Assembly: GCA_017472605.1 (NCBI GenBank)
Contig: JAFUPV010000048.1
Span: 56,185-120,184 of the forward strand
Reading direction: 5' to 3'
Source: Lachnospiraceae bacterium
GTDB lineage: Bacteria; Bacillota; Clostridia; Lachnospirales; Lachnospiraceae
DNA length: 64,000 nt
The position numbers and the translations under genes are program-made. This document shows, piece by piece, positions 60,887 to 64,000 of the stretch; position 1 is the stretch's first letter; each line of letters starts with the position of its first letter. The notes below the pieces were generated by a model that saw nothing but the letters and a program-made list of their open reading frames with translations, did no database searches and was not told the origin of the DNA.

Positions 60887-62407
60887 TCATCCTTCTACCA
60901 AAAGATATGTATCCATAATCTCAATTGCATCAAACAGCAATGCCCGTTTCTTTCCATCCGCTGTTTGTTCAAATACATTTCGCTCTGTTCGTTTTCCCTT
61001 TTTCACATTCTCGATGTCTGTTTCTGTTATGTCTTCCATTCTCGTATCCAGTACAAGGTCTTCCATTCGATTCACCTGCAAATAGTATTTCGATGCCTCC
61101 TCACCATTTCGCAGCTGAGCACGCATTTCTTTCAGTTTGCCTCTCGCATAATCCATCTCGTCACCTGTCAGCTTTAAAATCTGCTTTTTCAGATTCGCAT
61201 AGGTTCTGACCGGCTCGTTCATGTAATTCCTGGGATCAAGCACGATGTATGGGCGAAGCTCCAGATGGTTTCCATCCGAGGTTTTATACATTTCCCGAAT
61301 TTCTTCCAGGCTGTCTTTCATTTCTCCATATTCAATATGCCAGTCAATGGTACATACATTTCCGCTTGCTTCCGTTTTGTCTTGCGTCTGCGCATAGGTG
61401 GCAATGTAACGCTTCGCATTGCTGCACAAGTCTTCCGCCAGCTCGTAGGCACGATAAAAGGGATATTTCTGATGAACGATTGCCACACCTGCACATGCTG
61501 CATAGCCTTTATGATCTACATGGTTTACTCGTTCTGCCAGCTTTTTCAAAAACAAAACCGCACATTCAAGTCCAATTCTTCCTTCTGTGATGAAACAGAT
61601 GTCATCTCCTGCGGTAATTACGCGTCTGACCGGGAAAGCGTACTCTAACAGACTCATCTGTTCCAGTTTACCCGCAATCAATTGCTCCGCAACAATTTTT
61701 GTCATTTCGCGATAAGCCGCTTTAAAATCCTGATCAATTGCGTCACTGAACTCTCTCAAGACAAGCCGAAGTTCTTCCCAATCTTTTCCTTCCATTGCTC
61801 TTCGAAGCTCTTCTACCCGCTTTCCCATGTTGTTTCCGTCAATATGAATGATTGCTACAAAATTGGATTCGCCTTTTGTTCCACCAAGTTTCTCAAGCTG
61901 ATTCATCTGCTCGAACCCGTCAGGTGTCAGCTCCTGATCCAACCGAACATCCATCTCTGGCCTTTTCCAACTGTATTCCTGCACTGTTTTTTCTACGCCA
62001 AAACTTCTCTGGTGAAATGCAGATGCCCGCTTTGCTTTTTTCTCTTCAAGGGCTTTTGACAGCAGTTCCAAATCCCGACTTGTTATGTTATCCTCACACG
62101 GAAGTATTTTCGCAAACAGCTCCAGTCCTTCATAGCTCTTTCGAACTTCCAACGTCACTTTACTGATAAATTCTTTTGCAGTTTCCAAAGAATCAAATAC
62201 TAAAACGGTATGACCGCCTCCAGCATATACCAGATTTTTCTCTTCCGAATAAATCGCCGGATCACCTGTAATTGTCTCAAAAAAAACAGAACTTGTTACC
62301 CAGGCAATAATCGCAGAATTAATCACATTTTCTTTTAATTTGTTGCTGAAAAAAATGAATACCTGCTTTTGTGACACTTCCAGGATCGCTAAATATTTTT
62401 GATTCAT
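60887..62407 (-). CDS. cas10: Cas10 (Csm1-like) without HD domain
   Basis: This 506-residue large subunit of the type III effector is first in the operon. There is no N-terminal HD nuclease domain: the protein begins directly with the first palm, whose degenerate motif is YAGGGHTVLVF (61-71). A second palm follows with IIHIDGNNMGKRV (D190) and ITAGDDICFI, where the cyclase GGDD motif reads AGDD (266-269). Both aspartates remain, so cyclic oligoadenylate synthesis is still possible. The zinc-finger region is minimal. The C-terminal 120 residues are helical (Cas11-like D4). GGAAGGAG precedes the start. Target DNA cleavage by HD is not expected. Confidence 0.93.
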   Translation of the reverse strand: MNQKYLAILEVSQKQVFIFFSNKLKENVINSAIIAWVTSSVFFETITGDPAIYSEEKNLVYAGGGHTVLVFDSLETAKEFISKVTLEVRKSYEGLELFAKILPCEDNITSRDLELLSKALEEKKAKRASAFHQRSFGVEKTVQEYSWKRPEMDVRLDQELTPDGFEQMNQLEKLGGTKGESNFVAIIHIDGNNMGKRVEELRRAMEGKDWEELRLVLREFSDAIDQDFKAAYREMTKIVAEQLIAGKLEQMSLLEYAFPVRRVITAGDDICFITEGRIGLECAVLFLKKLAERVNHVDHKGYAACAGVAIVHQKYPFYRAYELAEDLCSNAKRYIATYAQTQDKTEASGNVCTIDWHIEYGEMKDSLEEIREMYKTSDGNHLELRPYIVLDPRNYMNEPVRTYANLKKQILKLTGDEMDYARGKLKEMRAQLRNGEEASKYYLQVNRMEDLVLDTRMEDITETDIENVKKGKRTERNVFEQTADGKKRALLFDAIEIMDTYLLVEG

Positions 62408-62498
62408 TCCAAACTCCTTCCTTTTTTTGCAAGTTCATCCGATTTTGATAATAGATATCACAATCCTTAACAGCAAAACATCTCTACTTTTGTCATTC

Positions 62499-62528
62499 AG
62501 TATATCATACATAAGTCTGTCATTTCAA
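62499..62528 (-). promoter_or_regulatory. Promoter of the CRISPR effector operon
   Basis: The minus strand reads TTGAAA, 18 bases, TATACT, with an extended -10 (TGA just before TATACT), about 90 bases upstream of the cas10 start codon. Confidence 0.65.
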
Positions 62529-62667
62529 CAGATTCACTAATTTTTTTCAAAATCAGCATCATTTTTATTTGTTTCGAAAAGTCCCTCCTCTCAATTCAAT
62601 ATAGGACGAATCATTCCTGCTTTTCTCAATTTTCCATTTCTTTCATGCCCCTCTTTTAGCGATATGA

Positions 62668-62715
62668 AAAACAGATTGAAAGCGGAATTGTTCCGTCAAT
62701 CAATCTGTTTTTCTT
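62668..62715. terminator. Terminator-like hairpin past the trailing end of array 2
   Basis: AAAACAGATTGA pairs with TCAATCTGTTTT, with an inner CGGAAT/GTTCCG pairing; T runs follow on both strands. It would end array 2 transcription before the cas10 promoter. Its sequence resembles the mnmA terminator at 44774-44815, which lies past the trailing end of array 1. Confidence 0.7.
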
Positions 62716-62855
62716 CTTTTCTGTTAAATCCCTTTTTGGCAGGTTGTTTCAATGTAATAACATGCTGGTTGTGCAGGATAATCCGCTGATGTTCCATTTT
62801 GTTTCCCAGATTTCCGTGCAGCGAAGCCCAATATGATACTGGAGAAGTTGTTATT

Positions 62856-64000
62856 ATGGGAGGAAAATTTTTTTCAGGTTACCAATGCAACAAGGAGAGA
62901 AGCTGCAGATCCTTATCAGTGATGGAGAGATGTTTTAATGCTTTTCATCTCAGGCTACCAATGCAACGGAAATCATCGAAGATCTACCGGATGATATACC
63001 GGTGGTTTCAATGCCTTTCATCTCAGGCTACCAATGCAACGTATCAAGGGGCTTTACGTTTGTTGACATGTCCGGTTTCAATGCCTTTCATCTCAGGCTA
63101 CCAATGCAACCGATAACTAAATTAAATTAAGAATACATATAAGGAGTTTCAATGCCTTTCATCTCAGGCTACCAATGCAACCGAGAGATCTATGCCGAGA
63201 GCGAAATCGGCAAATATGGTTTCAATGCCTTTCATCTCAGGCTACCAATGCAACTGGATACATCGGAAAATCAGATGGTATTCTCTATGTTTCAATGCCT
63301 TTCATCTCAGGCTACCAATGCAACATTGTCAAGTTGATATGGTGGCGGTTATTCGTCTTTCGGTTTCAATGCCTTTCATCTCAGGCTACCAATGCAACCA
63401 GATCATTGACAATACGGAATATGTGAATAGAACAGCGTTTCAATGCCTTTCATCTCAGGCTACCAATGCAACTTTGTAAATGCCGTATTTTATGAGCGTT
63501 GTGACATGGGTTTCAATACCTTTCATCTCAGGCTACCAATGCAACGAAATTTTAGTTAAGACAGAAAGTGCTGCTGATGCGTTTCAATGCCTTTCATCTC
63601 AGGCTACCAATGCAACAAAGACGGCGACGGCGTTTGTTTTGAGGTTGACGCGTTTCAATGCCTTTCATCTCAGGCTACCAATGCAACGGAAGAATTTTAT
63701 AATGATTTCTTGCGGCAGTTTATGGGTTTCAATGCCTTTCATCTCAGGCTACCAATGCAACAATTGTAACTAATAAAAATGGGGTTGTCAAGTGAAAGTT
63801 TCAATGCCTTTCATCTCAGGCTACCAATACAACAGAAAACAACTCTTATCTGAGTTAAGCGCGTGAAACGTTTCAATGCCTTTCATCTCAGGCTACCAAT
63901 GCAACCAGCGTGTGAGAATAAAAAGCTCATGCAGTACGCAGTTTCAATGCCTTTCATCTCAGGCTACCAATGCAACGGATGATGGAGATGAATCATGGTA
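62856..64000 (-). CRISPR. CRISPR array 2 (16 repeats visible, continues past the window)
   Basis: Repeats begin at 62932, 63005, 63075, 63146, 63219, 63289, 63363, 63437, 63510, 63581, 63652, 63726, 63798, 63870 and 63941. A degenerate copy at 62856-62891 keeps only its last 18 or so bases. The repeat is 36 bp and identical to that of array 1 except for CCAATGCAAC instead of CCACTGCAAC. Copies near the trailing end or inside carry single changes (62932, 63510, 63798). Spacers are 34-40 bp. Transcription on the minus strand gives the ATTGAAAC handle, so the leader lies beyond 64000. Confidence 0.98.

Larger units (their letters stand above)
62408..62855. other. Intergenic region between array 2 and cas10
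   Basis: It contains the cas operon promoter (62499-62528), the terminator-like hairpin (62668-62715) and AT-rich DNA with no gene. Confidence 0.6.

Overview
The window looks like a chromosomal segment from an anaerobic Gram-positive gut bacterium of the Lachnospiraceae type. The grounds are strong AGGAGG-type ribosome binding sites, LplB/LplC/SBP importers paired with YesM/YesN or AraC regulators, a CD3324-family protein, a DUF1062 protein, an archaeal-type AspRS, and moderate GC with intrinsic terminators. The assignment is inference from gene content; no rRNA or tRNA gene was seen.

Positions 1-20,000 are a carbohydrate-uptake region. It holds three oligosaccharide ABC importer operons on the minus strand: SBP-permease-permease at 1-3408, and permease-permease-SBP at 6669-10251 and at 10705-14310. 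A YesM/YesN-type two-component system (3722-6357) lies beside the first, and an AraC regulator (14556-15608) is divergent from the third. An SGNH esterase and a GH3 glycosidase follow. None of the three solute-binding proteins has a convincing lipobox. Upstream of the first SBP, a tandem 15-bp repeat abuts a sigma-A-like promoter and is a good candidate operator for the YesN-like regulator.

Positions 20,000-44,800 mix housekeeping and sugar genes: a membrane protein behind a consensus promoter with a palindromic operator, carB, a membrane glycosyltransferase, archaeal-type aspS, a decayed Rpn-family nuclease/transposase, a GNAT enzyme, a divergent AraC/GH31 pair, an AlaX-type editing protein, DUF1062 and CD3324-family proteins, a polysaccharide deacetylase, an alpha/beta hydrolase, a GH4 enzyme, an orphan adenine methyltransferase and mnmA. 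A dispersed palindromic repeat of about 40 bp occurs five times in intergenic DNA between 24.7 and 36.7 kb.

Positions 44,850-64,000 are a type III-D-like CRISPR-Cas locus and the most interesting part. The minus-strand effector operon runs cas10 (no HD domain, AGDD in place of GGDD), a Cas7-like RAMP, csx10, a fused double Cas7, csx19, a TIGR03986-like RAMP, an unknown protein and a three-helix membrane protein, then a terminator. The adaptation operon follows: an RNase HIII, cas1, cas2, an IS110-family insertion, and an 806-residue reverse transcriptase fused to an AEP primase-polymerase. Then come a leader with its own promoter and array 1. Array 2, whose repeat differs by one base, lies upstream of cas10 and runs off the window. 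Both arrays are transcribed on the minus strand, giving an AUUGAAAC handle. The gene set suggests spacer acquisition from RNA: a primase and RT make cDNA, RNase H removes the RNA strand, and Cas1-Cas2 integrates it. The spacers appear purine-rich on the strand opposite the crRNA, so the crRNAs would be antisense to presumed mRNAs.
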